Shown: positions 32,881-33,848 of the stretch, in pieces
How positions within the stretch are numbered: the first letter of the stretch is position 1
How the letters are laid out: each line of letters opens with the position of its first letter
NCBI GenBank assembly: GCA_905480075.1
Contig: CAJQOX010000091.1
Coordinates: 1-33,848, forward strand
Length of the DNA stretch: 33,848 nt
Reading direction: 5' to 3'
Origin: an uncultured Aureispira sp.
Lineage (GTDB): Bacteria > Bacteroidota > Bacteroidia > Chitinophagales > Saprospiraceae
The notes under the pieces: model-generated
The model's database searches: none
What the model saw: the letters and a program-made list of their open reading frames with translations, nothing else
Told to the model about the DNA's origin: nothing
Made by a program: the position numbers and the translations under genes

Positions 32881-33848
32881 ATGAAAAATGCTATTTTCTC
32901 CTTATTGTTCTTTTTTTTCTTTTTAACAATAATTTCAGCACAGAAAAGAGCAATTGACCATCCTGATTTTGATTCATGGAATCGCATTGCAGGAAATAAA
33001 ATATCAAATGACGGGAATTGGATAATATATCATCTGAAACCCGGTAAAGGAGACCAAACCCTGAAAATTACGGATAAAAAAGGGGAGGAGTACGCTTCTT
33101 TTGAACGAGGTGTGAAGGCAGAATTCTCCTATGATTCCCGCTATGTGGTTTTTTTGATAAAACCCCACATGGATTCTGTAAATGACCTTAGAAGAAAAAA
33201 GATAAAGAAAAATAAACTCCCCAAAGATACGCTCGCAGTTTTTGACCTGAAGAAAAAAAGCCTGCACAAAATCCCCCGTGTCTTATCTTTTTCTGTCCCC
33301 GAAAAATGGAATGGCTGGATAACTTATAAAGCTGCAGCTATACTTCCTCCGCCCAAAGACACGGCAAAATCTGATAGTACGGTCACAAAGCCAAAGGTCA
33401 AAAAAAAGAAAGCTAAAAAAGTCAATAAAGAAAATGGTTTTCATATAATCTGGCACAATCTGAAAAATCAAAGTGAAGATACACTCAAATATGTGCTGAA
33501 TTTGAGCATTGCCCAAGAAGGTAAATTCGGATTATACCATACTTCGGGAACTGATTCCTCTTATCTGGAAGGGGTGTATTACTATAGTGTAGAAAAAAAG
33601 GCCTCCATTCCGCTCTGTCAGAACAAAGGAAAATATTATCAGCTGGCACTCGACAAAGAAGGCAAACAGGCAGCCTTTGTTGCCGACCTCAGCCCTGAAA
33701 ACGATCAGATAAGAAATTATCAGTTGCGTTACTGGAAATCCGGAGAAGATTCGTCCAGGGTAAAATTAGAAAATGGGAATGATTTTTTTCTAAAAAACTG
33801 GAATTTAAGTCAGAACGGAAAGGTCTATTTTTCTGAAAATTCTGAGCG
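32881..33848 (+). CDS. S9-family (prolyl oligopeptidase-type) peptidase, N-terminal part
   Basis: Open from ATG 32881 to the window end (322 complete codons), so 3'-truncated. Signal peptide MKNAIFSLLFFFFFLTIISAQ, then 'DFDSWNRIAGNKISNDGNWIIYHLKPGKGD', 'FSYDSRYVVFLIKP' and 'AAFVADL', the WD40/TolB-like beta-propeller strands that open S9 family peptidases of Bacteroidota. A lysine-rich, low-complexity insert (about 159-184, 'TAKSDSTVTKPKVKKKKAK') interrupts the propeller. The catalytic Ser-Asp-His domain lies beyond the window, so peptidase assignment rests on the propeller and signal peptide. It follows the frameshift gene by 76 bp. Confidence 0.82.
   Translation, partial: MKNAIFSLLFFFFFLTIISAQKRAIDHPDFDSWNRIAGNKISNDGNWIIYHLKPGKGDQTLKITDKKGEEYASFERGVKAEFSYDSRYVVFLIKPHMDSVNDLRRKKIKKNKLPKDTLAVFDLKKKSLHKIPRVLSFSVPEKWNGWITYKAAAILPPPKDTAKSDSTVTKPKVKKKKAKKVNKENGFHIIWHNLKNQSEDTLKYVLNLSIAQEGKFGLYHTSGTDSSYLEGVYYYSVEKKASIPLCQNKGKYYQLALDKEGKQAAFVADLSPENDQIRNYQLRYWKSGEDSSRVKLENGNDFFLKNWNLSQNGKVYFSENSE

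Overview
The window looks like a chromosomal segment of a Bacteroidota bacterium. The evidence is low-GC DNA, near-absent Shine-Dalgarno sequences, promoters of the TTTG-N~20-TAnnTTTG type, lipoproteins with short lipoboxes, signal peptides ending in 'SAQ' or 'SQ', and several proteins with type IX secretion (T9SS) C-terminal sorting domains. The pheT - coiled-coil protein - zapA - rny block also fits that phylum. Genus cannot be read from the sequence.

Layout. 1-4040: housekeeping block with the 3' part of pheT, a small coiled-coil gene, zapA, then rny with its own promoter and a strong terminator. 4067-9517: a lipoprotein, a minus-strand membrane protein with a PD-(D/E)XK-like motif, an Mpl-type Mur ligase, an SRPBCC protein, a GH3-family acyl-adenylate ligase and a small membrane protein. 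9514-13342: a secreted beta-repeat protein built from 'VSSFPD' units, an alpha/beta hydrolase, a lipoprotein serine hydrolase of the class C beta-lactamase type, and a secreted protein that appears to carry two ExbD-like periplasmic domains without a membrane anchor. 13530-16527: an M61 peptidase facing a fatty-acid desaturase that strongly resembles eukaryotic dihydroceramide delta-4 desaturase; between them lie a heptamer repeat tract and a 29-bp perfect hairpin. 16788-21810: ankyrin protein, M23 peptidase-like protein without a signal peptide, NUMOD4/HNH protein, cytochrome P450 with an unusual I-helix, and a lipoprotein. 21811-22746: a long AT-rich leader or gap.

22747-28956 is a tight operon of six genes: a GEVED/T9SS protein, four tandem kelch-repeat proteins (three with sorting domains, one without), and a DUF4907-type lipoprotein. 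It looks like a secreted surface system grown by tandem duplication. 29054-31411 encodes a large GT-C-like membrane protein with its own promoter and terminator. 31711-32804 holds two ORFs that look like a single gene joined by a -1 frameshift: a pseudo-receiver domain, then a GGGAAAG heptamer abutting the stop codon, then a transmembrane segment and a periplasmic domain that has no good start codon of its own. The window ends inside an S9-family peptidase gene.

The observations most worth following are the eukaryote-like sphingolipid desaturase, the apparent -1 frameshift gene, the kelch/DUF4907 operon and the anchorless tandem ExbD-like protein. No tRNA, rRNA, CRISPR array or complete insertion sequence was seen.
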